The notes beneath the pieces are model-generated. The model did not search any database and was not told where the DNA came from. It saw only the letters and a program-made list of their open reading frames with translations. From Micromonospora yangpuensis (GTDB lineage: Bacteria; Actinomycetota; Actinomycetes; Mycobacteriales; Micromonosporaceae), in the NCBI RefSeq assembly GCF_900091615.1, contig NZ_FMIA01000002.1, positions 3,348,001 through 3,412,000 on the forward strand: DNA of 64,000 bases, read 5' to 3'. Each line of letters begins with the position of its first letter. The first letter of the stretch is position 1. A program made the position numbers and the translations under genes. Shown piece by piece: positions 27,532 through 35,647 of this stretch.

Positions 27532-28716
27532 TCAGGCGCGGCGGCGGGTGGTCAGGTAGGCGGCGGTGGCGAGCGCGGCCACCATGGCGGCGGCGGCGAT
27601 TCCGCTGACGCCGAAGGCGGCCATCGGCCCGACCGCGCCGACCAGCACCGCACCGATCACCGGACCGGTGGCCTGACCGAGGCGGGACGAGGCCGACCAG
27701 GCACCGATCAGCGCCCCCCGGCCGGTGATCTGCTGCCGGGAGACGTGGTGCAGCGCGGCGTTGTAGGCGCAGCCCACCCCGACCCCGAGCAGCAGGGTGC
27801 TGAGCACCACCACCCAGAGCGCGGGCGCGGCGGCGGCCAGCAGCAGGGCGGCGGCGCAGAGGCCCAGGCCGGCCAGGGCGGTGTACCGGTCGGCGAGCCG
27901 GCCGGCCAGCACCGCCAGCATCGCCGAGGCGGCCAGGCTGCCGATGTTGCCGAGGCCGACGAAGACGCCCCGGGCGGCCAGTGGCACCTCGAACACCCGT
28001 TCCAGGGCCAGCGGGAGCACGGCGGCGGTGGTGCCCGACATCAGCACGATGGTGACCGTGGTCAGGCAGAGGGCGCCGAGGGCGGTGCCGAGGGTGCCCT
28101 GCCGGCGCAGGTCCGGCAGGACGCGTGGGGAGCCGCCCCGGGTGGTGGCCCGGCCGGTGGTCAGGCCGAGCACCCGGATGGTCGAGGGGACCAGCAGAAT
28201 CCCGACGGCGTAGGCCCAGAACGCGTTGCGTGGGTCGCCGAGGCTGGCCACGAACCCGCCGACCACCGGCCCGAGGGTGCTGGCGGTGGTCAGGACCAGG
28301 GTGTTCACCGCCAGGGCCCGTTGCCGGCCGGCGCCGGTGAAGGTCTCGGCGATCACCGTGGGCGGGATGGTCAGCAGGCCGGCGAAGCCGATCCCCTGCA
28401 CCACCCGCAGGGCGACCGCGACGCCGAACGAGTCGACAAGCGCGCAGGCGGTGCCCGCGAGGACGAACAGCAGCAGGCAGAACAGTGCCATCCGGCCCCG
28501 GCCGACCCGGTCGGAGAGGCCCCCCAGCAGCACGGTCAGGGCGATCCCGGGTACCGCGATGACGCCCTGGAGCAGTCCGACGGCGGCCTCGTCGACCTGG
28601 TAGGCGGCGGCCAGTTCGGCCATCGCCGGGGCGAGCATTCCGTAGCCGGAGGAACCGACCGCGGAGAGCGCGGTCACGGCGAGCAGGGCGCCGGTGCCGG
28701 GTGGTCGAGATGACAC
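27532..28716 (-). CDS. MFS transporter, probably substrate uptake for the regulon
   Basis: 394 residues from ATG 28716, with 12 predicted helices. The loop 2-3 signature is LLGGLSDRVGRGRMAL, with GSSGYGMLAPAMAELAAAYQVDEAAVGLLQGV near the start and VGCAYNAALHHVSR in the second half. It is divergent from the oligopeptide ABC operon. The 178-base gap carries back-to-back promoters, each with an IclR-type operator, so the carrier should be co-controlled with the catabolic genes. The substrate may be the same acid, or the protein may export an intermediate. Confidence 0.85.
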   Translation of the reverse strand: MSSRPPGTGALLAVTALSAVGSSGYGMLAPAMAELAAAYQVDEAAVGLLQGVIAVPGIALTVLLGGLSDRVGRGRMALFCLLLFVLAGTACALVDSFGVAVALRVVQGIGFAGLLTIPPTVIAETFTGAGRQRALAVNTLVLTTASTLGPVVGGFVASLGDPRNAFWAYAVGILLVPSTIRVLGLTTGRATTRGGSPRVLPDLRRQGTLGTALGALCLTTVTIVLMSGTTAAVLPLALERVFEVPLAARGVFVGLGNIGSLAASAMLAVLAGRLADRYTALAGLGLCAAALLLAAAAPALWVVVLSTLLLGVGVGCAYNAALHHVSRQQITGRGALIGAWSASSRLGQATGPVIGAVLVGAVGPMAAFGVSGIAAAAMVAALATAAYLTTRRRA

Positions 28717-28722
28717 GAAATC

Positions 28723-28757
28723 GATCCATTCAGCGGAACGGCGTTTCGCTGAACGTA
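28723..28757 (-). promoter_or_regulatory. promoter and IclR-type operator of the MFS gene (site B1)
   Basis: Reading on the minus strand, TACGTT (28757-28752) is followed after four bases by GAAAC-GCC-GTTCC-GCTGAAT-GGATC (28747-28723). The wider sequence 28731-28751 is a 21-bp palindrome with one mismatched pair. The MFS start codon is 7 bases further on, so the bound protein would block both transcription and early elongation. Confidence 0.7.
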
Positions 28758-28800
28758 CCGCATGGGCTGCTCACGAGTCCATAACGGCACCTCAGAGCCG

Positions 28801-28858
28801 TTGACACTCCCGGCGAGCCGCGCTTAGTGTGCAGAAACGCTGTTCCGCTTGGCGGATC
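28801..28858 (+). promoter_or_regulatory. promoter and IclR-type operator of the ABC importer operon (site B2)
   Basis: TTGACA (28801-28806), an 18-base spacer and TAGTGT (28825-28830). Three bases later comes GAAAC-GCT-GTTCC-GCTTGGC-GGATC (28834-28858). Its third half-site, GGATC, matches that of site B1. The operator covers the predicted start of transcription. Confidence 0.72.
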
Positions 28859-28894
28859 GCACAGCCTCAAATCTCTTGGAAGAGAGGTCCCGGG

Positions 28895-30490
28895 ATGAGT
28901 CCGAAAACGGGAGTTCTCGGCCGGCTCAGGGCCCTGCGGGTGCCTGCGTTGGTCGGAGTGATGGCCCTTTTGGTCACTGCCTGTAGTTCGTCCAACGGGG
29001 ATAACGAGCCCGATTCCGCCCCCGGCGAGGCGGGCGCGGAGATCGTGGTCGGGGTGGGAGTCATCAACCCCGACCTCGACGCGTTCTCCGCCACCTCCCC
29101 GCCCCGCTCCTACTACACGTACCCGGTCTGGTCGTTGCTGACCCGCGTCGACACCACCGACGAGGGTGCCGAGATCGTTCCCGGCGTCGCCGAGTCCTGG
29201 ACCCGGGTCGACGACCTGACCTGGGACTTCAAGCTGCGCCCGGATCTCAAGTTCCCCAACGGCGAGCCGGTGGACGTCGCCGCGGTGATCTACTCCACCG
29301 AGTTCATGCTCGACCCGAAGAACGAGTCGGGTGTCCGCGGCAAGCTCAGCATCATCAAGACGGTCACCGCCGTCGGCGACGACACCGTCCGGATGACGAT
29401 GGACGTGCCCGAGGCGATCCTGCCCCGGCTGCTCGGCGCGATGCCGATCGTGCCGCCCAAGATGCACCAGGAGATGGGGGCGAAGGCGTTCAACGTCGCG
29501 CCCATCGGCACCGGGGCCTTCATGGTGGAGAAGTTCGTGCCCGGCCAGGAACTCGTCCTGGTGCCCAACCCCAACTCGGCGCACGGCGAGCCGAAGCCCG
29601 CGAAGATCACCTTCAAGGTGATCGCCGAGGACGCCGCCCGGGTCGCCGCGCTGCGCTCCGGCGACGTGGACATCATCAGCAAGGTCCCGATCGACGCCAT
29701 CAACTCGCTGCAGTCGAACAACATGAAGATCTACGACGCGGTCGAGCCCCGGACCTACACCCTGGACCTCTACACCGAGAACGGGCCGCTCAACGACAAG
29801 CGGGTCCGCCAGGCCATCGCCATGTCCCTGGACCTCGACGGTCTGGTGCAGGGCGTGATGGGCGGCAAGGGCCTGGTCGGCGAGGGACAACTGGCCCCGC
29901 AGTTCATGTCCGGCTACTGCGAGGAGGTCAAGCGCTGGCCGTTCGACCTGGCCGCCGCCAACCAGCTGATGACCGAGGCCGGGGTCTCCGGGCTGAAGCT
30001 GAAGTTCCAGACCTCCCAGGGCTTCATCCTCAACGACTCGCTGCTGGCCCAGGCCATCGGCGACATGATCGGCAAGCTGGACGCGGTCGACTCGGTGGAG
30101 ATCGTGCCGATGGAGTTCTCCAACTACCTCGACGTCTACTACAACCGCACCCCGCGCGCCGACATCTTCGCCTGGGGCATGAGCAGCTCGCCGTTCGTGG
30201 ACGCCTCGGTGCAGCTGGAGCGGCTGGTCAGCGACTACACGCCGCACAACATCGAGTACGCCAACCCGCAGTACGACGAGTGGTTCACCAAGCTGCGCTC
30301 GGCCGAGGAGGGCACCCCGGAACGGCAGCAGGCGGCCTGCGAGCTGTCGAAGATCTTCCGGGAGGACGTGCCGCAGGTCGCGGTGATGACCCTGCCGGAC
30401 ATCTGGGCCAGCGGACCGAACATCCAGGAGTTCAAGGTGGACCAGGCGGGCAACCCGGCCTGGGAGCTCATCACCCGGAGCCGGGGCTAG
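28895..30490 (+). CDS. ABC transporter substrate-binding lipoprotein (SBP family 5, oligopeptide/nickel type)
   Basis: 531 residues from ATG 28895. A basic N-terminus and hydrophobic core end in the lipobox LVTAC with C30, so it is a lipoprotein facing the outside. The family-5 binding-protein fold follows: LLTRVDTTDEGAEIVPGVAESWTRVDD LTW, FKLRPDLKFPNGEPVDVAAVIYS, GTGAFMVEKFVPGQELVLVPN, LNDKRVRQAIAMSLDLDGLVQGVMGGKG and the C-terminal EYANPQYDEWFTKL. It delivers substrate to the two permeases and fused ATPase coded next. Relatives bind peptides but also aromatic or sugar-acid ligands. IclR operator site B2 controls it. Confidence 0.92.
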   Translation: MSPKTGVLGRLRALRVPALVGVMALLVTACSSSNGDNEPDSAPGEAGAEIVVGVGVINPDLDAFSATSPPRSYYTYPVWSLLTRVDTTDEGAEIVPGVAESWTRVDDLTWDFKLRPDLKFPNGEPVDVAAVIYSTEFMLDPKNESGVRGKLSIIKTVTAVGDDTVRMTMDVPEAILPRLLGAMPIVPPKMHQEMGAKAFNVAPIGTGAFMVEKFVPGQELVLVPNPNSAHGEPKPAKITFKVIAEDAARVAALRSGDVDIISKVPIDAINSLQSNNMKIYDAVEPRTYTLDLYTENGPLNDKRVRQAIAMSLDLDGLVQGVMGGKGLVGEGQLAPQFMSGYCEEVKRWPFDLAAANQLMTEAGVSGLKLKFQTSQGFILNDSLLAQAIGDMIGKLDAVDSVEIVPMEFSNYLDVYYNRTPRADIFAWGMSSSPFVDASVQLERLVSDYTPHNIEYANPQYDEWFTKLRSAEEGTPERQQAACELSKIFREDVPQVAVMTLPDIWASGPNIQEFKVDQAGNPAWELITRSRG

Positions 30491-30503
30491 GGCGGAGCCG
30501 ACC

Positions 30504-31433
30504 GTGACGAAGCTACTGCGACAGCGCCTGCTGCAACTGCTGCTGGTCATCCTCGGAATCTCGAGCCTGGTGTTCTTCCTGGTGCGGGTCTCCGGAGACC
30601 CGGTGGCGGCCATCGCCGGCACCGACGCGGACCCCGAGACCCTGGCCGCGATCCGGAGCAACCTCGGACTCGACGATCCGATCCTGCTCCAGTACGTGCG
30701 CTTCCTCGGTGACCTGTTGGTGCTCGACTTCGGCGACTCCTACCAGTACCGCAGCTCCGCGATGGGGCTGGTGCTGGACCGGTTGCCGGCCTCGGCGCTG
30801 CTGACCATCCTCGCGATGGTGATCGCGGTCGGCATCGGCGTACCGGCCGGGGTGCTCGGTGCGGTGCACCGCGACGGGTTCCTCGGCCGGGCGGTCAACG
30901 GGTTCGCCATCCTCGGGCAGAGCATCCCCAGCTTCGTCCTCGGCATCCTGCTGATCATGGTCTTCTCGGTCAGCCTGGGCGTGCTGCCCAGCTTCGGTGG
31001 GGAGGGGGTGGCCAGTCTGGTCCTGCCGGCGGTCACCCTCTCCGCCTTCATCTGCGCCCGGCAGATGCGCCTGGTGCAGGCGTACACCCTGGAGGAGCTG
31101 AGCAAGGGCTACGTCCGGACGGCGAACTCGCTGGGCTACAGCAACCGGCGGATCCGCTACCGGCACATCCTGCGCAACGTGACCGTGCCGATGCTCAGCC
31201 TGGTCGGGCTGGAGCTGGGGCAGTTCATCGCAGGGTCGGTGGTGGTCGAGTCGGTCTTCTCCTGGCCCGGCCTGGGCCGGCTGATGGTCGAGTCGGTAGC
31301 CGCCCGCGACTACCCGGTCCTGCAGGCGGGCGTCTTCGTCATCGGGGTGCTCGTCGTGCTGATCAACTTCATAGTCGACCTGCTGTACCAGGTGGTCGAC
31401 CCCCGCCTCAAGTCGCAACTGGTGGCCAAATGA
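30504..31433 (+). CDS. ABC permease, DppB/OppB type
   Basis: 309 residues, 13 bases after the binding-protein gene. Six helices; the N-terminus LLRQRLLQLLLVILGISSLVFFLVRVSGDP and the inner-membrane EAA-type loop YVRTANSLGYSNRRIRYRHILRNVTVPMLS are typical of DppB. VVVESVFSWPGLGRLMVESVAARDYPVLQA is the conserved C-terminal block. It pairs with the next permease (four-base overlap) to form the channel of the importer. Confidence 0.93.
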   Translation: MTKLLRQRLLQLLLVILGISSLVFFLVRVSGDPVAAIAGTDADPETLAAIRSNLGLDDPILLQYVRFLGDLLVLDFGDSYQYRSSAMGLVLDRLPASALLTILAMVIAVGIGVPAGVLGAVHRDGFLGRAVNGFAILGQSIPSFVLGILLIMVFSVSLGVLPSFGGEGVASLVLPAVTLSAFICARQMRLVQAYTLEELSKGYVRTANSLGYSNRRIRYRHILRNVTVPMLSLVGLELGQFIAGSVVVESVFSWPGLGRLMVESVAARDYPVLQAGVFVIGVLVVLINFIVDLLYQVVDPRLKSQLVAK

Positions 31434-32347
31434 CCACTCCGCTGATCGTCACGCCGCCGGGGCCCGGCGAACCGGCCGCCGAGGCCGTACCGGCCCCGAA
31501 GAAGGCACCCCGCCGTCGGCGGCTGCCCCGGTTCCTCGGCAGCCGGTTCGCCCTGGGTTTCCTGGTCGTCGGGGTGCTCGCCGCCATCTTCGCCCCGGCG
31601 GTGGCCCCCTTCGACCCCACCGAACAGAACCTGCTCAACCGGCTGGCCGAGCCGTCGCTGTTCGGCGGCGGCGGCGAACACCTGCTCGGCACCGACGAAC
31701 TGGGCCGGGACCTGCTCAGCCGGGCCATCTACGGCGGCCGGGTCAGCTTCATGGTCGGCTTCGTCGCGGCCACCCTGGCCGGCCTGCTCGGCACCATCCT
31801 CGGCATCCTCGCCGGCTACTACCGGGGGGTGCTGGAGGCGGTCATCATGCGCCTGGTCGACGTGCTCACCGCCTTCCCGTTCCTGATCGTGGCGCTGTCG
31901 GTGGTGGCCGTCTTCGGCGCCACCCTGCCGGTGCTGATCACCATCCTGGTGTTCTGGGAATGGGTGCCCTTCACCCGGCTCGCACACGCCAAGACCCTGC
32001 ACGTGGTCTCCACCGACTACTTCCGGGCGGCGGTGGCCATCGGCCGCCGGGGCACGGGCATCCTGGCCCGGCACGTGCTGCCCAACATCGCCGGCCCGCT
32101 GATCGTGGTCTGGACCTTCGTGGTGGCCCGCGCCATCGTCATCGAGTCGTCGCTGAGCTTCCTCGGCCTCGGCGTGCCACCACCCACCGCCACCTGGGGC
32201 CAGATGCTCAGCGCCAGCCGCGGCTACCTCGACACCGCCTGGTGGATTCCGCTGGTGCCCGGCGTGGCGATCACCCTGGTGGTGTTGAGCGTCAACATCG
32301 TCGGCGACTGGATGAGTGAGAGGTGGGATCCGCATGGCCGGCGCTGA
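31430..32347 (+). CDS. ABC permease, DppC/OppC type
   Basis: 305 residues; ATGA overlap with the first permease. A Pro/Lys/Arg-rich N-terminus precedes the first helix, then HLLGTDELGRDLLSRAIYGGRVSFMVGFVA, VMRLVDVLTAFPFLIVALSVVAVFG and the coupling loop FRAAVAIGRRGTGILARHVLPNIAGPLIVVWTFVVARAI, ending SFLGLGVPPPTATWGQML. Typical DppC partner. Confidence 0.93.
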   Translation: MTTPLIVTPPGPGEPAAEAVPAPKKAPRRRRLPRFLGSRFALGFLVVGVLAAIFAPAVAPFDPTEQNLLNRLAEPSLFGGGGEHLLGTDELGRDLLSRAIYGGRVSFMVGFVAATLAGLLGTILGILAGYYRGVLEAVIMRLVDVLTAFPFLIVALSVVAVFGATLPVLITILVFWEWVPFTRLAHAKTLHVVSTDYFRAAVAIGRRGTGILARHVLPNIAGPLIVVWTFVVARAIVIESSLSFLGLGVPPPTATWGQMLSASRGYLDTAWWIPLVPGVAITLVVLSVNIVGDWMSERWDPHGRR

Positions 32348-34247
32348 CGCCGTACCACTGCTGGAGGTCGACGGGCTCGACGTCGCCTTCGACACCCCCA
32401 AGGGGACGGTGCACGCCGTCCGGGGCGCCACCTGGTCGCTGCACCAGGGGGAGACCCTGGTGGTGCTCGGCGAGTCCGGCTCCGGCAAGAGCGTGTCCCT
32501 GCACGCCATCGCCGGGCTGCTGCCCAAGACCGGGCGCACCGCCGGCCGGGTCCGGTTCCAGGGCCGCGACGTGCTGGGCCTGCGCGGCGAGGAGCTGCGC
32601 CGGTTCTGCGCGGAGAACTACGGCATGGTCTTCCAGGACCCGATGAGCTCGCTCGACCCGAGCTTCACCGTCGGCGACCAGATCGCCGAGATCCTTCGGG
32701 TGCACCGGGGCGCCTCGGCCAGCGACGCCTGGGAGCGGGCGGTGGAGCTGCTCGCCCAGGTCCGCATCGACGACCCGCCCCGGCGCGCCAAGCAGTACCC
32801 GCACGAACTCTCCGGCGGCATGCGGCAACGCATCATGATCGCGATGGCGATCGCCCTGGAACCACCGCTGTTCCTGGCCGACGAGCCGACCACCGCGCTG
32901 GACACCAGCGTCCGGGGCGCGGTCCTGGAGACCATGGCCGAACTGCGCGACCGGCTCTCCATGGGCGTCGTGCTGATCACCCACGACATCGGGGTCGCCG
33001 CCGCCGTCGCCGACCGGGTCGCCGTCATGTACGCCGGCCGGGTCGTCGAGTACGGCACCGCCGAGCAGGTGCTGCACGACCCCGGCCACCCGTACACGGC
33101 GGCACTGCTGGGCTCGCTGCCCCGGCTGCGTACCCTGCGCTCGGCCCTGACCGCGATCCCCGGCAGCCCGCCGAACGCCGCGCGGACCCCGACCGGCTGC
33201 TCCTTCCACCCCCGCTGCCGGTTCGCCACCGACGAGTGCGCCACCGAGCTGCCCCTGCTGCGCCCGACCGGCTCCGGGCAGGTGGCCGCGTGCCACTGGA
33301 CCGAACGCCTCACCGCCGACGGCGACCTCGGTTACTGGCGCGACGGCGGCGAACCGCTGGCCGCCGGCACCGCCGAGGACACCGACGTGTTCGTGACGGT
33401 GGAGAACCTGGTCAAGGAGTACCCGTTGGGCTCCGGCCGCAAGGCCCGCACCCTGCGGGCCGTCGACGACATCTCGTTCACCATCGCCAAGGGCACCACC
33501 CTCGGCCTGGTCGGTGAGTCCGGCTCCGGCAAGTCCACCACCGCCATGATCATGGCCGGGTTGACCACCCCGACCGCCGGCCGGGTCAGCATCGACGGGG
33601 TGGACATCGCCCGCCTCTCCGGCAAGGCGATGCGCTCGGTACGCCGCAACCTCCAGGTGGTCTTCCAGGACCCGTTCTCCTCGATGGACCCCCGGATGAC
33701 CATCGGCCAGATCGTCGACGAACCACTGCTGGTACACAAGATGGGCGACCGGGCCGCCCGGCGGAAGCGGGTCACCGAGCTGCTCGACCTGGTCGGTCTG
33801 GACGCGGAGTACGCCGGCCGGTACCCGCACCAGCTCTCCGGCGGCCAGGCCCAGCGGGTCGCCATCGCCCGCGCGCTCAGCCTGGAACCGGCCCTGCTGG
33901 TGCTGGACGAGCCGGTGGCCGCCCTGGACCTGTCCATCCAGGCCCAGATCCTCAACCTGCTGCGCGACCTGCAGCAGCGGCTCGGCCTGACCTACCTGTT
34001 CATCGGCCACGACCTGGCGGCGGTAGCCTACATCTCCGACCGGGTGGCGGTAATGTCCAACGGCCAGATCGTCGAGATCGACGAGGTTGAATCGATCTAC
34101 CAGCGGCCCGCCGCGGCGTACACCCGGCAGTTGCTCGACGCGGTGCTCGACCCGGAGACCGACCTCGGCCGCTACCTCAACCGCGCGGAGCCCCGACCCG
34201 ACCGGAAGGAGCAGCCGTGCGAACCCTCGGTACCGGCGACACCCTGA
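32334..34247 (+). CDS. ABC ATPase with two fused nucleotide-binding domains (DppD-DppF)
   Basis: 637 residues from ATG 32334, which overlaps the permease. Domain 1 (about residues 8-270) has GESGSGKSV, a Q-loop in VFQDPMSSLDP, signature LSGGMRQR, DEPTTALD and the oligopeptide-ABC tail with the Cys motif GCSFHPRCRFA ... ACHW. Domain 2 (about 355-600) has GESGSGKSTT, VFQDPFSSMDP, LSGGQAQR and DEPVAALD. Each is a complete ATPase, so the gene codes the whole ATPase dimer of the importer. Its end overlaps the start of the isochorismatase-like gene by 31 bases. Confidence 0.93.
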   Translation: MAGADAVPLLEVDGLDVAFDTPKGTVHAVRGATWSLHQGETLVVLGESGSGKSVSLHAIAGLLPKTGRTAGRVRFQGRDVLGLRGEELRRFCAENYGMVFQDPMSSLDPSFTVGDQIAEILRVHRGASASDAWERAVELLAQVRIDDPPRRAKQYPHELSGGMRQRIMIAMAIALEPPLFLADEPTTALDTSVRGAVLETMAELRDRLSMGVVLITHDIGVAAAVADRVAVMYAGRVVEYGTAEQVLHDPGHPYTAALLGSLPRLRTLRSALTAIPGSPPNAARTPTGCSFHPRCRFATDECATELPLLRPTGSGQVAACHWTERLTADGDLGYWRDGGEPLAAGTAEDTDVFVTVENLVKEYPLGSGRKARTLRAVDDISFTIAKGTTLGLVGESGSGKSTTAMIMAGLTTPTAGRVSIDGVDIARLSGKAMRSVRRNLQVVFQDPFSSMDPRMTIGQIVDEPLLVHKMGDRAARRKRVTELLDLVGLDAEYAGRYPHQLSGGQAQRVAIARALSLEPALLVLDEPVAALDLSIQAQILNLLRDLQQRLGLTYLFIGHDLAAVAYISDRVAVMSNGQIVEIDEVESIYQRPAAAYTRQLLDAVLDPETDLGRYLNRAEPRPDRKEQPCEPSVPATP

Positions 34248-34819
34248 TCGTCATCGACGTGCAACGCAAGTACGTCAACTGTCAGGGGCCGCTGGCGGTG
34301 CCGGACGGTCCGGCGCTGGTCCAGCGGATCGCCCGGTTCGCCGAGGCCGCCCGGACCCGGCGCGTCCCGGTCGTCTGGGTCACCCGGGAACAACGCCCCG
34401 GGGTGTCGATGGGCACCGCCACCGAGGCCGCCTACGGGGTGGCGATGCCCGACCTGTTCCAGGGCCCCGCCGCCGAACTCGACCCCGATCTCGGCGCCCG
34501 CGACGACGAGGTACGGGTGGTCAAGCCCCGCCAGTCGGCCTTCTACGGCACCGACCTGGAGGTGGTACTGCGCACCGCCGGCACCCGCCGGGTGATCCTG
34601 GCCGGCGTCACCACCAACATCTGCGTGCAGGCCACCGCCCAGGACGCCCGTGCCCGGGACCTGGAGGTGGTGGTGCCGGCCGACCTGACCGCCGCGCTGG
34701 CGGTGACCAAGGAGGGCTTCGAACTGTCGGCGGCGGCCGTGCAACAGGCCACCCTGGCCACCCTGGCGCACGCCGTCGGCACCGTCTGCCCGTCAGCCGA
34801 ACTGCTCGGCCAGCCCTGA
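34217..34819 (+). CDS. isochorismatase-family cysteine hydrolase (amidase)
   Basis: 200 residues from GTG 34217, overlapping the ATPase gene. The Asp-Lys-Cys triad of the family is at D14 (LIVIDVQ), K103 (VKPRQSAF) and C136 (GVTTNICVQ); the cis-peptide Val-Thr-Thr precedes the Cys. Such enzymes hydrolyse N-carbamoyl compounds, maleamate, biuret, ureidoacrylate or nicotinamide, and a true isochorismatase role is unlikely here. As the last gene of the importer operon it probably acts on the imported substrate or an amide formed from it. Confidence 0.85.
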   Translation: MRTLGTGDTLIVIDVQRKYVNCQGPLAVPDGPALVQRIARFAEAARTRRVPVVWVTREQRPGVSMGTATEAAYGVAMPDLFQGPAAELDPDLGARDDEVRVVKPRQSAFYGTDLEVVLRTAGTRRVILAGVTTNICVQATAQDARARDLEVVVPADLTAALAVTKEGFELSAAAVQQATLATLAHAVGTVCPSAELLGQP

Positions 34820-34835
34820 CGCCGGGGCCGACCGG

Positions 34836-34940
34836 ACGCTTCCTGCCCGGCGGGCCACACGCTTCCTGCCGGCGTGCCGCACGCTTCCTGCCCGGCCCGT
34901 CGCAGGCTTCCTGCCTGCGTGCCGCACGCTTCCTGCCCGG
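34836..34940 (+). repeat. five ~22-bp direct repeats
   Basis: Copies of ACGCTTCCTGCC with a variable CGG/GC-rich tail begin at 34836, 34859, 34881, 34904 (AGGCTTCC) and 34926, alternating 23 and 22 bases apart. The last copy runs into the hairpin at 34931. Confidence 0.85.
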
Positions 34941-34966
34941 CCCACAGCGTGGTGGGCCGGGCAGGA
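34931..34966 (+). terminator. strong hairpin, probable terminator of the importer operon
   Basis: A perfect 15-bp GC-rich stem (34931-34945 with 34952-34966) and a six-base loop AGCGTG, about 110 bases after the isochorismatase-like stop codon. No T-run follows, as is common for actinobacterial terminators. Confidence 0.6.
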
Positions 34967-35045
34967 GCACCTCAGCGATCCCAGCTGAAAACGGGTACGT
35001 CTCACCTTCCGCGCTCACCATCGGTCCAGCCGTGCGAAGCACCCC

Positions 35046-35269
35046 GTGTCCACTGCCCTGTGTCCACCGCCCCGTGTCCACTGCCCCGTGTCCACTGCCC
35101 CGTGTCCACTGCCCCGTGTCCACTGCCCCGTGTCCACTGCCCCGTGTCCACTGCCCCGTGTCCACTGCCCCGTGTCCACTGCCCCGTGTCCACTGCCCCG
35201 TGTCCACTGCCCCGTGTCCACTGCCCCGTGTCCACTGCCCCGTGTCCACTGCCCTGTGTCCACCGCCGA
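35046..35269. repeat. 14-bp minisatellite, 16 tandem copies
   Basis: The unit GTGTCCACTGCCCC starts at 35046 and repeats without gaps to 35269. The first two and last two units carry the same variants (CTGCCCT, then ACCGCC), as if one pair had been expanded from inside. The unit length is not a multiple of three, so all frames of both strands stay open across it and produce spurious reading frames. Confidence 0.95.
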
Positions 35270-35372
35270 GGACGTCACCGGTGAACTCCGGACCCTGCTC
35301 ACCGGCGTCGAGTGGGCGCAGAGCCTGATCGCCGCTGCCGAATCGGGCAATGAGGGCATTCTGTCGGGCTGA
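35256..35372 (+). CDS. possible short ORF after the minisatellite (38 codons)
   Basis: The last repeat unit GTGTCCACCGCC can serve as the start of a 38-codon frame VSTAEDVTGELRTLL ... ending at 35372, with the GC-rich codon use of a real gene after the repeat. It may be a small acidic helical protein, or the N-terminal stub of a longer lost gene. I do not recognise it and there is no clear ribosome site. Confidence 0.25.
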   Translation: MSTAEDVTGELRTLLTGVEWAQSLIAAAESGNEGILSG

Positions 35373-35408
35373 CGGCCGCCGGGTCGCCGGGTTTCCGGTC
35401 GAGGTGCG

Positions 35409-35486
35409 TTGATCGACTCGGTTGGGGAGAAATGGCGGGGTCCGGGGTCGGTTGATACCGCCAGATCAGCCCAACCGAGTCGATCA
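35409..35486. repeat. 78-bp palindromic repeat, copy 2
   Basis: Both ends carry TTGATCGACTCGGTTG and its complement. The inner part (GAAATGGCGGGG ... TACCGCCAGATC) is more diverged than in the other two copies and pairs less well. It is flanked directly by the 7-bp repeat array. Confidence 0.88.
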
Positions 35487-35488
35487 TG

Positions 35489-35572
35489 GCTGGGCGCTGG
35501 GCGCTGGGCGCTGGGCGCTGGGCGCTGGGCGCTGGGCGCGGGGCGCGGGGCGCGGGGCGTGGGGCGTGGGGC
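35489..35572. repeat. 7-bp repeat array, 12 copies
   Basis: Seven copies of GCTGGGC, then three of GCGGGGC and two of GTGGGGC, without gaps. The ordered variants indicate stepwise slippage. Confidence 0.93.
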
Positions 35573-35647
35573 GCCGGTCATCGGCGGACGGAGGCGGGCA
35601 GCGGCCGACTTGACCCCGCCCCTACGTCATGGTTCTGACTGGGGGGC

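Larger units (their letters stand above)
34820..35647. other. 828-bp repeat-rich intergenic region
   Basis: No secure gene. In order it holds five ~22-bp direct repeats, a terminator-like hairpin, sixteen copies of a 14-bp unit, a possible short frame (35256-35372), copy 2 of the 78-bp palindrome, twelve 7-bp repeats and the promoter region of the next MFS gene (TTGACC at 35610). Confidence 0.8.

Noticed and set aside
34217..34819. Siderophore-type isochorismatase
   Set aside because: There are no siderophore genes, and the short stand-alone amidase form is coupled to an importer ATPase.
34608..35249. Repeat protein (GQWTRGSGHGAVDT type) on the minus strand, and its plus-strand counterparts
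   Set aside because: All frames of a 14-bp array stay open, so these are artefacts. No ribosome site or conserved domain exists.
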